Shown: one piece after another, positions 1 through 9,858 of the stretch
How the letters are laid out: the number at the start of each line of letters is the position of its first letter
Position numbering within the stretch: position 1 is the first letter of the stretch
From: Hyphomicrobiales bacterium
GTDB lineage: Bacteria > Pseudomonadota > Alphaproteobacteria > Rhizobiales > Xanthobacteraceae
Length of the DNA stretch: 32,191 nt
Assembly: GCA_021730985.1 (NCBI GenBank)
Contig: JAKFYI010000041.1
Span: forward strand, 1-32,191
Direction of reading: 5' to 3'
Translations under genes and position numbers: made by a program
Notes under the pieces: generated by a model
Seen by the model: the letters and a program-made list of their open reading frames with translations, nothing else
What the model was told of the DNA's origin: nothing
Database searches by the model: none

Positions 1-31
1 ACAACGCGCCGCTTACGAATTGAACAGAACG

Positions 32-1189
32 ATGAACCAGCGCGCGCGCGTCGATTCCGCTCCGATCCCGTTCATTGACGTCGCCTCGCAGCGGCGGCGC
101 CTGCAGCCGGCTATCGATGAGGCGATCGCGCGCGTCGTGGAGCATTGCCAGTTCATCCTGGGGCCCGAGGTGCGGGCGTTCGAGACCCAACTCGCGGCCT
201 ATTGCGGCGCGCGCTACGCGGTGACCTGCGCGAGCGGCACCGATGCGCTGCTGCTGGTCCTGCGGGCGAAGGGCATCGGTCCCGGCGACGCGGTGCTCTG
301 CCCGGCGTTTACGTTCTGCGCCACAGCGGAGGTGGCGGTGCTGCTCGGCGCCACGCCGGTGTTCGCCGACGTTGATGCCGATACGTTCAATCTCAACGCG
401 GCAAGCCTGGAGCGCGCGGTTGCCGCGGCCAAGCGCCTGGGCCTCAAGCCCAAGGTTGTGATTCCGGTCGATCTGTTCGGGCTACCGGCGGACCTCGACG
501 CCATCTCGGCGGTTGCCAAAGCCGAGGGTCTTTTCGTGCTCGACGATGCGGCGCAGGGGTTCGGCGCCAAGCTGCACGGGCGGCCGCTGGGCACACTCGC
601 GGATGCCACCGCGACGAGTTTCTTCCCGGCCAAGCCGCTCGGCTGCTACGGCGACGGCGGCGCGATCCTCACTGACGACGCCGAATTGGTGGATGTGCTT
701 AAGAGCCTGCGCGTTCACGGCCAGGGCACCGACAAATACGACAACACGCGGATCGGCATGACCAGCCGCCTCGATACCATCCAGGCCGCCGTGCTGATCG
801 AAAAGCTCAAGATATTCGCCGACGAGATCGAAGCGCGGAACGTAGCCGCGGCGCGCTACGCCGACGGCCTCCATGATGTGGCGATCGTGCCGCGCGTCCC
901 CGATGGGATGACCTCGGTGTGGGCGCAGTACACGCTGCGCCTCAAGCCAGGCCAGCGCGATGGATTGGCTGTGGCGCTGAAGGAGCAGGGCATCCCGACC
1001 GCGATCTACTACCCCAAGCCGTTGCACCGGCAGGAAGCCTACAAGGGCTTCCCGATCGTGAGTGGCGGATTGCCGGTCAGTGACCAGCTTGCCGGCGAGG
1101 TGATCAGCCTGCCGATGCACGCCTACCTCGACGAGGCGACCCAGGACCGCATCATCAACGCGGTGCGCAACACGCTCGGCCGCAACTAG
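32..1189 (+). CDS. DegT/DnrJ/EryC1-family sugar aminotransferase, WbpE-like
   Basis: This is a PLP-dependent aminotransferase that would transfer an amino group to a keto-sugar nucleotide for surface polysaccharide synthesis. The 385-aa length is usual for the family. The N-terminal FIDVASQRRRL, the QFILGPEV segment, the cofactor-binding ASGTDAL segment, DDAAQGFGA and the SFFPAKPLGCYGDGGA block with the Schiff-base lysine at about residue 201 are all visible. The wording most resembles WbpE/WlbC-type UDP-3-keto-GlcNAc-uronate aminotransferases rather than perosamine synthases, but the substrate is inferred. I chose the ATG at 32; an in-frame TTG lies at 20. The gene sits at the window edge, so its pathway partners are probably to the left. 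It converges on manC with a 28-bp gap. Confidence 0.9.
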   Translation: MNQRARVDSAPIPFIDVASQRRRLQPAIDEAIARVVEHCQFILGPEVRAFETQLAAYCGARYAVTCASGTDALLLVLRAKGIGPGDAVLCPAFTFCATAEVAVLLGATPVFADVDADTFNLNAASLERAVAAAKRLGLKPKVVIPVDLFGLPADLDAISAVAKAEGLFVLDDAAQGFGAKLHGRPLGTLADATATSFFPAKPLGCYGDGGAILTDDAELVDVLKSLRVHGQGTDKYDNTRIGMTSRLDTIQAAVLIEKLKIFADEIEARNVAAARYADGLHDVAIVPRVPDGMTSVWAQYTLRLKPGQRDGLAVALKEQGIPTAIYYPKPLHRQEAYKGFPIVSGGLPVSDQLAGEVISLPMHAYLDEATQDRIINAVRNTLGRN

Positions 1190-1217
1190 CGCGGCCGCTC
1201 ACGTCAGGCGCTTACCG

Positions 1218-2630
1218 TTAATTTCGCTGGTAGACGTCGTCGAGGCGGACGATGTCGTCCTCGCCGAGATAGCTTCCGGTCTGGACCTCGATCAGCTCGA
1301 GCGGAATCTTGCCGCGGTTGGCGAGCCGGTGCACCGCGCCGATCGGGATGTAGATCGACTCGTTTTCGTGCACGGCCTTGACGTCGGTGCCGACGGTCAC
1401 CTCGGCGGTGCCTTTGACCACCACCCAGTGTTCGGCGCGGTGGTGATGCTTCTGCAGCGACAGCATGCCGCCTGGATGCACAACGATACGCTTCACTTGG
1501 AATCGTTCGCCGCGGTCGATCGAGTCGTAATAGCCCCAGGGCCGGTGCCCGCGGCGGTGGTCGGTCGCCTCCGGCCGTTTGGCGGTCTTGAGCTGCGCCA
1601 CCAGTTCCTTGACGTCCTGCGCGCGCGAGCGCGGAACCACGAGCACGGCGTCGGCCGTCGATACGACGACGAGATCGTCCGCGCCGAGCACCGCGACCAG
1701 ACGGTCGTCGCTGTGAATGACGCAGTTGCGCGTATTGAGCGCGAGGCCTGTGCCATGGATCGCATTGCCGGCGGCGTCATGCTTGGCAATGTCGAAAATC
1801 GCGTCCCACGAGCCGATGTCCGACCAGCGGAACCGGCCTTCGACCACCGCCATCCGGTCGGTCTTTTCCATCACCGCATAGTCGATCGATTTCTGCGCGG
1901 CCTTCGCGAACGCAGCCGGATCGAGGCGCAGGAAACCTAAGTCTTCGACTGCCGCATCGACCGCGGCTTCCGTGGCCTCCGTTATTCCGGGCTCGAAACG
2001 GGACAGTTCCGAGAGCAGCAGATCGGCGCGAAACAGGAAGTTGCCGGAGTTCCACAGATAGCCATCGGCGACGTAGCGGGCGGCGGTGGCGGCATCCGGC
2101 TTTTCGACGAAGGCCTCGACCTCATAGACGTCCTTGGGACCGAGCGCCTTGCCGCGGCGGATATAGCCGTAGCTGGTTTTGGGCGCGCTGGGCTTGATCC
2201 CGAACGTGACGATGCGGCTCGCCTGCGCGGCGTCGAGACCGGCCCGGCACGCCTCGTAGAACGCCTCCAGGTCGGAAATCTCGTGATCGGCCGCGAGAGC
2301 CAGCACCACGGCATCCGGATCGTGGCGTTTGGCGAGCGCCGCGGCCGCCGCCATCGCCGGCCCTGAATCGCGGCGCATCGGCTCGATGGCGACCGTGACC
2401 TCGATGCCCAGTTCCTCGGCTTGGCGGCGGGCGAAGAAGCGGAAATCGGCCCCCGTCACCACGATGGGTGGCGCGAATAGGTCCGGTTTGCGGACCCGGA
2501 GCAGCGTTTCCTGATAGCTTGAACGCTCACCGATCAACGGCAGGAATTGCTTGGGCAGCGCGTCGCGAGACACCGGCCAAAGTCGTGTTCCGGCGCCGCC
2601 GGCAAGAAGTACGGGGACGATCTTGGTCAT
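1218..2630 (-). CDS. manC: Mannose-1-phosphate guanylyltransferase / mannose-6-phosphate isomerase (type II)
   Basis: The protein makes GDP-mannose from mannose-1-phosphate and GTP, and by family also interconverts fructose-6-P and mannose-6-P. At 470 aa it has the full bifunctional length. The N-terminal nucleotidyltransferase domain begins with LLAGGAGTRLWPVSRDALPK, followed by FVEKPD and NSGNFLFRAD. The C-terminal cupin (isomerase) domain shows HPGGMLSLQKHHHRAEHW and the IPIGAVHRLANRG segment. It is divergent from murJ, with 90 bp between the two starts. No strong Shine-Dalgarno is seen before the ATG. GDP-mannose from this enzyme is the substrate of Gmd at 4323-5363, although the two genes are on opposite strands. 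Confidence 0.96.
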   Translation of the reverse strand: MTKIVPVLLAGGAGTRLWPVSRDALPKQFLPLIGERSSYQETLLRVRKPDLFAPPIVVTGADFRFFARRQAEELGIEVTVAIEPMRRDSGPAMAAAAALAKRHDPDAVVLALAADHEISDLEAFYEACRAGLDAAQASRIVTFGIKPSAPKTSYGYIRRGKALGPKDVYEVEAFVEKPDAATAARYVADGYLWNSGNFLFRADLLLSELSRFEPGITEATEAAVDAAVEDLGFLRLDPAAFAKAAQKSIDYAVMEKTDRMAVVEGRFRWSDIGSWDAIFDIAKHDAAGNAIHGTGLALNTRNCVIHSDDRLVAVLGADDLVVVSTADAVLVVPRSRAQDVKELVAQLKTAKRPEATDHRRGHRPWGYYDSIDRGERFQVKRIVVHPGGMLSLQKHHHRAEHWVVVKGTAEVTVGTDVKAVHENESIYIPIGAVHRLANRGKIPLELIEVQTGSYLGEDDIVRLDDVYQRN

Positions 2631-2720
2631 TCGGGCGGCACTATTTCAAAATCCGTCCGCGATAGCCAGACTGTTGGCACAGGTGGCGAATCGCGCTTTC
2701 GGACAGCATTTGGCCCCACG

Positions 2721-4241
2721 ATGATCGACCGCATTCTCACCGTTGGCGGCTTTACGCTGCTGTCGCGCATCACGGGCTTCGCCCGCGACATCATGCTGGC
2801 GGCGATCCTGGGCGCGGGACCGGTCGCCGACGCCTTCTTTGTGGCGTTGCGGCTTCCCAACCATTTTCGCGCCATCTTTGGCGAGGGCGCCTTCAATGCC
2901 GCGTTCGTGCCGGCCTACGCGCGCATCCGGGAAACCGGTGGCCACCAGCCGTCCATACTGTTCGCCGATCGGGTCTTCACACTCCTGCTTGCCGTTCAGG
3001 TGGTGCTGCTCATTGGCGCCCTGGCGTGCATGCCGGCGGTCATCGGCCTGCTGGCGCCCGGGTTCAACAAGGATCCGGGACGGTTCGGTCTGGCTGTCGA
3101 GCTGACGCGGATCACGTTCCCTTATCTCTTGCTGATCAGCCTGGTGACGCTCTACGGCGGCATCCTCAATGCGCTCGGCCGGTTTGCCTCGCCGGCCGGC
3201 GCGCCGATCCTGCTGAATCTTTCAATGATGATGGCGCTGGCGCTGGCTGCGTTCTTTCCGACCGCGGGCCATGCCGCGGCCTGGGGCGTGCTGCTCGCGG
3301 GCGTGCTCGAGGTGCTGTTGGTGGCAGGCGACGCATGGAAGCAAGGCGCGCTGCCGAAGTTCCGCTGGCCCCGGCTCGATTTCGAGATGAAGACCTTCCT
3401 CAAGCGGTTTGCGCCGGCGACGGTGGGCTCGGCCGAAACGCAGATCGCACTATTCGCCGACACGATCATCGCAAGCTTCCTGGTGACCGGCGCGCTGTCC
3501 GCGCTGTACTACGCGGACCGTCTCAATCAACTTCCGATCGGCGTGATCGGAATAGCTGCTGGCACCGTGCTGCTTCCCGAAATGGCGCGCCGGATCGCCG
3601 CCGGAGACGAGACCGGCGCGCGGCACTCGCAGAACCGTGCCATCGAGATCACGTTGTTGCTGGCGGTCCCCTGCATGGTCGCATTCCTGATCGTGCCGGA
3701 GCTGATCATGCGCGCGCTGTTCGGCCGTGGCGCGTTCACCGCGGCCAACGCGCAAGCGGCCGGCGCGACGCTCGCGGCCTACGCGATCGGCCTGCTGCCG
3801 TTCGTGCTGCTGCGCAGCGCGACGGTCACATTCCTTTCGCGTGGCGATACCATCACGCCGGTCAAGGCGCTGTTCGTCGCCGTCGCAGTCAACGTGGCGC
3901 TGAAGGTGTGGCTGATGGATGAGTATGCCCAGGTCGGACTCGCGCTTGCCACCGCCGCCGGTGCCTGGGTCAATCTCACGCTGCTGATCTGGTTCGCTGC
4001 CCGTGCCAAGCTTCTCACCATCGAGGACCGCCTGTGGAAGTCGATGGTGAGGATCGCCCTGGCGAGCATCGCGCTGGCCGCGGTGCTGCTGGCGGCCCGG
4101 CGGCCGGTCGCGGACCTGTTCGCGGGATGGCCGCTCGGTCAGGAGGCGTCACTGGCCGCTTTGGGCGTGCTTGGCGTGCTGGTCTATGGCGCCGTGGCGC
4201 TTGCTCCGGTCGGCTGGCGGCTGATGCTCGTAAAACGCTGA
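2721..4241 (+). CDS. murJ: Lipid II flippase MurJ (MviN family)
   Basis: This inner-membrane protein of the MOP superfamily flips lipid II for peptidoglycan synthesis. The 506-aa length and many hydrophobic segments fit 14 transmembrane helices. The family start is clear: MIDRILTVGGFTLLSRITGFARD, then RLPNHFRAIFGEGAFNAAFVPAY, which carries the conserved arginines of the MurJ cavity. I start it at ATG 2721, because the upstream in-frame extension to 2547 runs into the manC gene and has no family resemblance. No good ribosome site is seen. Its placement among sugar-nucleotide genes is unusual but the sequence is MurJ-like rather than a Wzx O-antigen flippase. The 80 bp to gmd allow cotranscription. 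Confidence 0.94.
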   Translation: MIDRILTVGGFTLLSRITGFARDIMLAAILGAGPVADAFFVALRLPNHFRAIFGEGAFNAAFVPAYARIRETGGHQPSILFADRVFTLLLAVQVVLLIGALACMPAVIGLLAPGFNKDPGRFGLAVELTRITFPYLLLISLVTLYGGILNALGRFASPAGAPILLNLSMMMALALAAFFPTAGHAAAWGVLLAGVLEVLLVAGDAWKQGALPKFRWPRLDFEMKTFLKRFAPATVGSAETQIALFADTIIASFLVTGALSALYYADRLNQLPIGVIGIAAGTVLLPEMARRIAAGDETGARHSQNRAIEITLLLAVPCMVAFLIVPELIMRALFGRGAFTAANAQAAGATLAAYAIGLLPFVLLRSATVTFLSRGDTITPVKALFVAVAVNVALKVWLMDEYAQVGLALATAAGAWVNLTLLIWFAARAKLLTIEDRLWKSMVRIALASIALAAVLLAARRPVADLFAGWPLGQEASLAALGVLGVLVYGAVALAPVGWRLMLVKR

Positions 4242-4322
4242 AAAGGGCCCGGTTCCGCGGTATTTACATCGGGCCGTCCGCCACTTAAACCAAGCCGCCT
4301 ATCACCCCATCGTGAGATCGTT

Positions 4323-5363
4323 ATGGCCAAAGTTGCGCTCATTACAGGTGTGACCGGACAGGACGGCGCATATCTGGCCGAAGAGCTTCTGAAGAAGGGC
4401 TACGTGGTCCACGGCGTGCGCCGGCGTTCGTCGTCTTTCAACAGCGGGCGGATCGAACACCTCTATGAGGACTTGCACGGCGCGAACGTGCGTTTCTTCC
4501 TGCACTACGGCGACCTGACCGACACCAGCAACCTGATCCGCCTGGTGCAGCAGATCCAGCCGGATGAGCTGTACAATTTGGCTGCGCAGAGCCATGTGTA
4601 TGTGAGCTTCGAGACGCCGGAGTACACGGCGAACGCCGACGGCCTCGGCACGCTGCGCCTGCTCGAAGCGATCCGCATTCTGGGTCTGGAGAAGAAGACG
4701 CGCTTCTACCAGGCATCGACATCCGAGCTCTACGGGCAGGTCTTCGAAACGCCGCAACGCGAAACGACGCCGTTCTATCCGCGGAGCCCTTATGGCGTCG
4801 CCAAGATGTACGCCTATTGGATCACGGTGAACTACCGTGAGGCCTACGGCATGCACGCATCGAACGGCATCCTGTTCAATCACGAGGGGCCGACGCGCGG
4901 CGAGACGTTCGTCACCCGCAAGATCACGCGCGCCGCGGCGGCGATCAGCGCCGGCCGCCAGTCCAAGCTTTATCTCGGCAATCTCGACGCCAAGCGCGAC
5001 TGGGGTCATGCGCGTGACTACGTCGAAGGGATGTGGCGCATGCTGCAGCAGGATACGCCGGACGATTACGTGCTTGCGACCGGTGAGATGCATAGCGTGC
5101 GCGAGTTCGTCAATCTGTCGTTCGCTGAGGTGGGCATCGCGCTGAGTTGGAGCGGCTCTGGAGTGGCTGAGAAGGGCATCGACAAGGAAGGCCGTATTTT
5201 GGTCGAAATCGATCCGCGGTTTTTCCGGCCGACCGAAGTCGAACTGCTGTGCGGCGATCCGACCAAGGCCCGCGAGAAGTTGGGCTGGGTTCCGAAGGTG
5301 AAGTTCGCCGATCTGGTCAAAGAAATGGTCCGCAACGACGTGGCCTTGCTGAAGGGCCGCTAA
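4323..5363 (+). CDS. gmd: GDP-mannose 4,6-dehydratase
   Basis: The enzyme converts GDP-D-mannose to GDP-4-keto-6-deoxy-D-mannose, precursor of GDP-fucose, GDP-rhamnose or GDP-perosamine. It is a 346-aa extended SDR. The NADP-binding [17 protein letters not shown], the [16 protein letters not shown] loop typical of Gmd, the STSELYG segment with the catalytic Ser/Glu, [12 protein letters not shown] with the Tyr-x3-Lys pair, and [20 protein letters not shown] are all present. No fcl/wcaG, rmd or per gene follows; the next gene is an efflux adaptor. A second, more divergent Gmd-like protein is encoded at 15578-16588. The Shine-Dalgarno is weak (GAGATCG just before ATG). Confidence 0.96.
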   Translation: MAKVALITGVTGQDGAYLAEELLKKGYVVHGVRRRSSSFNSGRIEHLYEDLHGANVRFFLHYGDLTDTSNLIRLVQQIQPDELYNLAAQSHVYVSFETPEYTANADGLGTLRLLEAIRILGLEKKTRFYQASTSELYGQVFETPQRETTPFYPRSPYGVAKMYAYWITVNYREAYGMHASNGILFNHEGPTRGETFVTRKITRAAAAISAGRQSKLYLGNLDAKRDWGHARDYVEGMWRMLQQDTPDDYVLATGEMHSVREFVNLSFAEVGIALSWSGSGVAEKGIDKEGRILVEIDPRFFRPTEVELLCGDPTKAREKLGWVPKVKFADLVKEMVRNDVALLKGR

Positions 5364-5432
5364 AGCCTGCAATTGCCCGGGTCACGAATTCGCGATTTTG
5401 CGTTTCATGCCTCGGCCTTGTAGTCTGCCGCA

Positions 5433-6644
5433 GTGCAACAAGTCCCCTTCAACAACAACGAATCCGCAGGCGCTTCCGCCGCTGCCGCATGGCTGATCGT
5501 TGCGGCGTTGTCGCTTGCGCTCGCGGCGTGCGGCCAGCAACCGGCGCCGCCGGCCGCGCCGCCTCCTCCTGCGGTGACGGTCGCAAAGCCGGAGAAGCGC
5601 ACCATCACCGATCAGGATGAATACGTCGGGCGTTTCGTTGCAGTCGATTCCGTGGAAATCCGCGCGCGGGTGTCCGGCTATCTCGACAAGGTGCATTTCA
5701 AGGACGGCGAGATCGTTAAGCAGGGCGATCTGCTGTTCACGATCGACCGGCGGTCGTTCCAGAACGTGCTCGAGCAGATGCGTGCCAATCTGGCCCAGGC
5801 GAAGGCCAATCTCGCCTTCACCGAAACCGACCTGCAGCGCGCGCAATCTCTGGTGCGCGAAAAGACCATCACCGAGCAATTGTTCGACCAGCGCACGCAG
5901 GCTCACCGCAACGCCCAGGCCCAGGTTGCGGCGCAGGAGGCGTCGATCAAGCAGGGCGAGCTCGACTTGCAGTTTACTGATCTGCGCTCGCCGATCACCG
6001 GACGCATCGGCGACCGGCGAGTCTCGCCGGGCAATCTCGTCACCGGGACACTCACCGGCAATACCTCTCTGCTCGCCACAATCGTCTCGATCGACCCGAT
6101 CCGTTTCGAGTTCACATTCGACGAGGCGTCGTTCCTTCGTTACGAGCGGCTGGCCAAGTCGCTCGCCGACTCAAGCCGGGGCATGGCCACCGACGTCAGG
6201 CTCCGCCTGCTCGACGAGAAGACCTTCGTTCACAAGGGCCGGATGGACTTCATCGACAACGTCATCGATCGTTCCTCCGGAACGATCCGGGGCCGCGCGG
6301 TGTTCAACAATTCGGACTCGCTGTTCACGCCCGGCATGTTCGCGCGCATCCAGTTGCCGGGATCGCCGCCCTACGAGGCCGTGCTGGTGCCGGATCATGC
6401 TATCGGCACCGACCAGGGGCGCAAGTTCGTGCTTGTGGTGACGGCGGACAACACCGCGGTCTCCAAGTATCTGACGCTGGGCGATGTCGTCGCGGGCAAC
6501 ATGCGGGTGGTCAAGGGAGGCCTGACGGGCGACGAGCGGATTGTCGTCAACGGTTTGATGCGTGCGCGGGCTGGCCAGAAGGTCACGCCGCAGGAGGAAA
6601 AGCCGGCGGCTGCACCCGCCGCATCACCAGCCAAAACCCAATAA
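5433..6644 (+). CDS. RND efflux periplasmic adaptor lipoprotein (AcrA/MexA family)
   Basis: This is the membrane fusion subunit that links an RND pump to an outer-membrane channel. The 403-aa protein opens with a hydrophobic segment and a lipobox (LALAAC, Cys about residue 33), so it should be a periplasmic lipoprotein anchored to the inner membrane. A Pro-rich linker follows. Then come the half-lipoyl RARVSGYLDKVHFKDGEIVKQG, an alpha-helical hairpin (about 110-175), a second lipoyl half (DLRSPITGRIGDRRVSPGN) and beta-barrel and membrane-proximal domains ending Pro/Ala-rich. The start is GTG at 5433, since no in-frame ATG precedes the signal segment. The pump gene begins 12 bp after the stop, so the two are one operon. 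No TetR-type regulator gene is adjacent. Confidence 0.93.
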   Translation: MQQVPFNNNESAGASAAAAWLIVAALSLALAACGQQPAPPAAPPPPAVTVAKPEKRTITDQDEYVGRFVAVDSVEIRARVSGYLDKVHFKDGEIVKQGDLLFTIDRRSFQNVLEQMRANLAQAKANLAFTETDLQRAQSLVREKTITEQLFDQRTQAHRNAQAQVAAQEASIKQGELDLQFTDLRSPITGRIGDRRVSPGNLVTGTLTGNTSLLATIVSIDPIRFEFTFDEASFLRYERLAKSLADSSRGMATDVRLRLLDEKTFVHKGRMDFIDNVIDRSSGTIRGRAVFNNSDSLFTPGMFARIQLPGSPPYEAVLVPDHAIGTDQGRKFVLVVTADNTAVSKYLTLGDVVAGNMRVVKGGLTGDERIVVNGLMRARAGQKVTPQEEKPAAAPAASPAKTQ

Positions 6645-6656
6645 GGCTGCCGCCGG

Positions 6657-9600
6657 ATGCGCATTTCGCACTTTTTCATCGATCGGCCGATTTTCGCCAG
6701 CGTCGTCTCGGTGGTGTTCGTCATCCTGGGCGGGGTCGCCTTTCTTCGTCTGCCGGTCGCGCAATACCCGGAAATCCAGCCGCCGATCATCAACGTGTCC
6801 GGGCAGTATCCCGGCGCCAACGCCGACGTGATCGCCTCGACCGTGGTCGCTCCCATCGAGGAGCAGATCAACGGCGTCGAGAACATGCTCTACATGTCGT
6901 CGAACTCGAACGGCGACGGACGTTTCACCATCCAGGTGACGTTCGACATCGGCACCAATCTCGACATCGCGCAAGTCCAGGTGCAGAACCGCGTCGGCAT
7001 CGCGCAGCCGCGCCTGCCGCAGGACGTGCGCCAGATCGGCGTCAACGTCATCAAGAGCTCGCCCGACCTGATGATGGTCGTGCATGTGTTCTCGCCGGAT
7101 CGTTCGCGCGATCCGCTCTACGTCTCAAACTACGCCAGCCTGGAATTGAAGGACGCGCTGACCCGTGTGGACGGCGTCGGATCGCTCACGCTGTTCGGCG
7201 TGCGCGACTACGCCATGCGGGTGTGGCTCGACCCGAACCGGATGCAATCGATGGGGCTGACCGCGACCGACATCACGGTGGCGTTGCAGGCTCAGAACAT
7301 CCAGGTCGCATCGGGCGTGCTCAACCAGCCCCCGATCGATGCGGGCGGATCGTTCCAGGTTCCGGTGCAGACGCTGGGCCGCCTGGCCGAGCCCGACGAA
7401 TTCGCCAACATCGTCATCAAGACCACGCCGCAGGCTGTGGTGCGCCTCAAGGACGTGGCGCGGATCCAGCTTGCGGCCCAGGACTATTCGTCCAACTCCT
7501 ACCTCAACCGGGATCCGGCGGTGGCGATGGCGGTGTTCCAGCGTCCTGGCTCGAACGCGCTGGCGACCGCCAAGGCGGTGCGCGGGACGATGGCGACGCT
7601 GGCCAAGCGTTTCCCGCCCGGCATCGGCTACGCCATCGTGTACGACCCGACCCAGTTCATCGAGCAATCGGTCGAGGCGGTTCAGCAGACGATCCTCGAG
7701 GCGATCTTCCTCGTCGTTCTGGTCGTGATCCTGTTCCTGCAGACTTGGCGTGCCGCGATCATTCCGCTGATTGCGATTCCGATCTCGCTGATCGGCACGT
7801 TCTTCTTCATGGCGCTGTTCGGATTCTCGCTGAACAATCTGTCGCTGTTCGGCCTGGTGCTCGCGGTCGGCATCGTGGTCGACGACGCCATCGTCGTGGT
7901 GGAGAACGTCGAGCGCAACATCGCAAACGGGCTCAGTCCGCACGACGCTTCGGTAAAAAGCATGAACGAGGTCGGCGGTGCGTTGATCGCGATTTCTCTC
8001 GTGCTGTGCGCCGTGTTCGTGCCGTCTGCGTTCATCACCGGCATCTCCGGCCAGTTCTACCGGCAGTTCGCGCTCACCATCGTGGGTGCCACCATCATCT
8101 CGCTGATCGTGTCGCTAACGCTGTCGCCTGCGCTCTGCGCGCTGCTGCTCAAGCCGCACGGCGAAGAGAAGCAGAGCCGGTGGGGCGCGCCGATCCGCGC
8201 CTTCTTCCGTCAGTTCAACCGCGGCTTCGACGCGGTGGCGCGCGGCTATGGCTGGCTGACCGTGCGGGTGGTGCGCTTCGCGGCGCTGATGCTGCTGCTC
8301 TATGTTGGAATTCTGGCGTTCGGCCTCAACGAATTCCGTAAGACCCCGGTCGGCTTCATCCCGCAGGTGGACCGCGGCTATATCATCGTCGCGGTCCAGT
8401 TGCCGCCCGGTGCCGCATTGGCGCGAACCGACGCGGTGAACCGCCGGATCGTCGATGCCGCCTTGAACACGCCCGGCGTGATCGGCGCGATGAACATCGT
8501 GGGCTTCTCCGGCGCGTCGTTCTCCAACGCGTCGAATGCAGGCGCCGTGTTCCTGGTGCTCGACTCGTTCACCAAGCGGGCCGGTTTCCCGGACCAGTCC
8601 GCGTCGGGCCTGCAACGCAAGCTCAATCGCGAGTTCGCGTCGATCCAGGAGGCGCAGGTGCTGGTCATCCTGCCGCCGCCGGTGGCCGGCATCGGCAATG
8701 CGGGCGGCTTCCGCATGATGATCGAGGATCGCTCCGGCCGCGGGTCGCAAGCCCTGCAGGAGGCGGTGCAGGCGATGATGATCAAATCGGGGCAGACCAC
8801 CGGCGTCTCGCAGGTGTTCTCGCTGTTCGAAACGCGCACGCCGCAGATCTATCTCGATATCGACCGCACCAAGGCGCAACTGCTCGGCGTGCGCGTGCCC
8901 GAGGTGTTCTCTGCGCTGCAGATGTATCTGGGTTCCTCCTACGTCAACGACTTCAACCTGTTCGGCCGCAGTTTCCGGGTGGTCGCGCAGGCCGAGGGCG
9001 ATTACCGCACCGACCCGAAGGACGTGCTCGGCATCCGGGTGCGAAACGCCGAGGGCGACACCGTGCCGCTCGGCTCGTTCACAACCGTTCGCGATACGTC
9101 GGGCCCTTACCGCGTGCCGCGCTACAACCTCTATCCGGCGGCCGAACTCGATGGCGCCGCGGCACCGGGCTACTCCCAGGGCCAGGCGATTGACATCATG
9201 CAGCGGGTTGCGGCGGAGACGCTGCCCGAGGGCTTTGCCTACGAATGGACGACGCTGGCGTTCCTGCAACAGCGCGCCGGCGACACGGCAATCTTCGCCT
9301 TCGTGCTCGCGGTGGTGTTCGTGTTCCTGGTTCTGGCCGCGCAGTACGAAAGTCTGACGCTGCCGCTTGCGGTCATCCTGATCGTGCCAATGTGCCTGAT
9401 TGCCGCGATCGTCGGCGTGGTGCTGCGGGGGCAGGACAACAACATCCTGACGCAGGTGGGTTTCATCGTGCTCATTGCGCTGGCTGCGAAGAATGCGATT
9501 CTGATCGTGGAATTCGCCAAGCAGCTTGAGGACCAGGGCCGCGACCGCTTTGCCGCGGCGGTGGAAGCCGCCAGGCTGCGTTTGCGGCCGATCCTGATGA

Positions 9601-9818
9601 CGTCGCTCGCCTTCATCTTCGGCGTCATGCCGCTGGTGTGGGCGGTGGGGGCGGGCGCCGAACTGCGCCAGACGCTCGGCACCACGGTGTTTTCCGGTAT
9701 GATCGGGGTCACGTTCTTCGGGCTGATTTTCACGCCCGTGTTCTACGTGGTCTCGCGCTGGCTCGCGGACCGAACGCGCCGCCGCCGCGCGGTGCCGGTG
9801 GCGCACCCGGCGGAGTAG
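6657..9818 (+). CDS. RND multidrug efflux permease (HAE1/AcrB family)
   Basis: This inner-membrane proton-driven pump exports hydrophobic or amphiphilic compounds through a tripartite complex with the adaptor encoded upstream. At 1053 aa it has the usual two halves of six transmembrane helices each and large periplasmic loops. The N-terminal FFIDRPIFASVVSVV is a family mark. The proton-relay aspartates are D409 and D410 in GIVVDDAIVVVENVER, and the partner lysine is K945 in AAKNAILIVEFAKQ. No outer-membrane TolC-like gene is adjacent, so the channel must come from elsewhere. Substrates cannot be deduced. A 41-bp gap leads to the toxin-antitoxin pair. Confidence 0.96.
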   Translation: MRISHFFIDRPIFASVVSVVFVILGGVAFLRLPVAQYPEIQPPIINVSGQYPGANADVIASTVVAPIEEQINGVENMLYMSSNSNGDGRFTIQVTFDIGTNLDIAQVQVQNRVGIAQPRLPQDVRQIGVNVIKSSPDLMMVVHVFSPDRSRDPLYVSNYASLELKDALTRVDGVGSLTLFGVRDYAMRVWLDPNRMQSMGLTATDITVALQAQNIQVASGVLNQPPIDAGGSFQVPVQTLGRLAEPDEFANIVIKTTPQAVVRLKDVARIQLAAQDYSSNSYLNRDPAVAMAVFQRPGSNALATAKAVRGTMATLAKRFPPGIGYAIVYDPTQFIEQSVEAVQQTILEAIFLVVLVVILFLQTWRAAIIPLIAIPISLIGTFFFMALFGFSLNNLSLFGLVLAVGIVVDDAIVVVENVERNIANGLSPHDASVKSMNEVGGALIAISLVLCAVFVPSAFITGISGQFYRQFALTIVGATIISLIVSLTLSPALCALLLKPHGEEKQSRWGAPIRAFFRQFNRGFDAVARGYGWLTVRVVRFAALMLLLYVGILAFGLNEFRKTPVGFIPQVDRGYIIVAVQLPPGAALARTDAVNRRIVDAALNTPGVIGAMNIVGFSGASFSNASNAGAVFLVLDSFTKRAGFPDQSASGLQRKLNREFASIQEAQVLVILPPPVAGIGNAGGFRMMIEDRSGRGSQALQEAVQAMMIKSGQTTGVSQVFSLFETRTPQIYLDIDRTKAQLLGVRVPEVFSALQMYLGSSYVNDFNLFGRSFRVVAQAEGDYRTDPKDVLGIRVRNAEGDTVPLGSFTTVRDTSGPYRVPRYNLYPAAELDGAAAPGYSQGQAIDIMQRVAAETLPEGFAYEWTTLAFLQQRAGDTAIFAFVLAVVFVFLVLAAQYESLTLPLAVILIVPMCLIAAIVGVVLRGQDNNILTQVGFIVLIALAAKNAILIVEFAKQLEDQGRDRFAAAVEAARLRLRPILMTSLAFIFGVMPLVWAVGAGAELRQTLGTTVFSGMIGVTFFGLIFTPVFYVVSRWLADRTRRRRAVPVAHPAE

Positions 9819-9858
9819 GGAGGTCGCGATTTCCCGCCTGATATGCTAGTTTATCGCC

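Noticed and set aside
32..1189. GDP-perosamine synthase acting with ManC and Gmd
   Set aside because: The sequence wording fits WbpE-like UDP-sugar aminotransferases better; the nearby GDP-mannose genes alone do not establish perosamine synthesis.
8115..9806. Long antisense frame over the RND pump gene
   Set aside because: Arg/His-rich, low-complexity translation and no family resemblance; a shadow of the pump gene.
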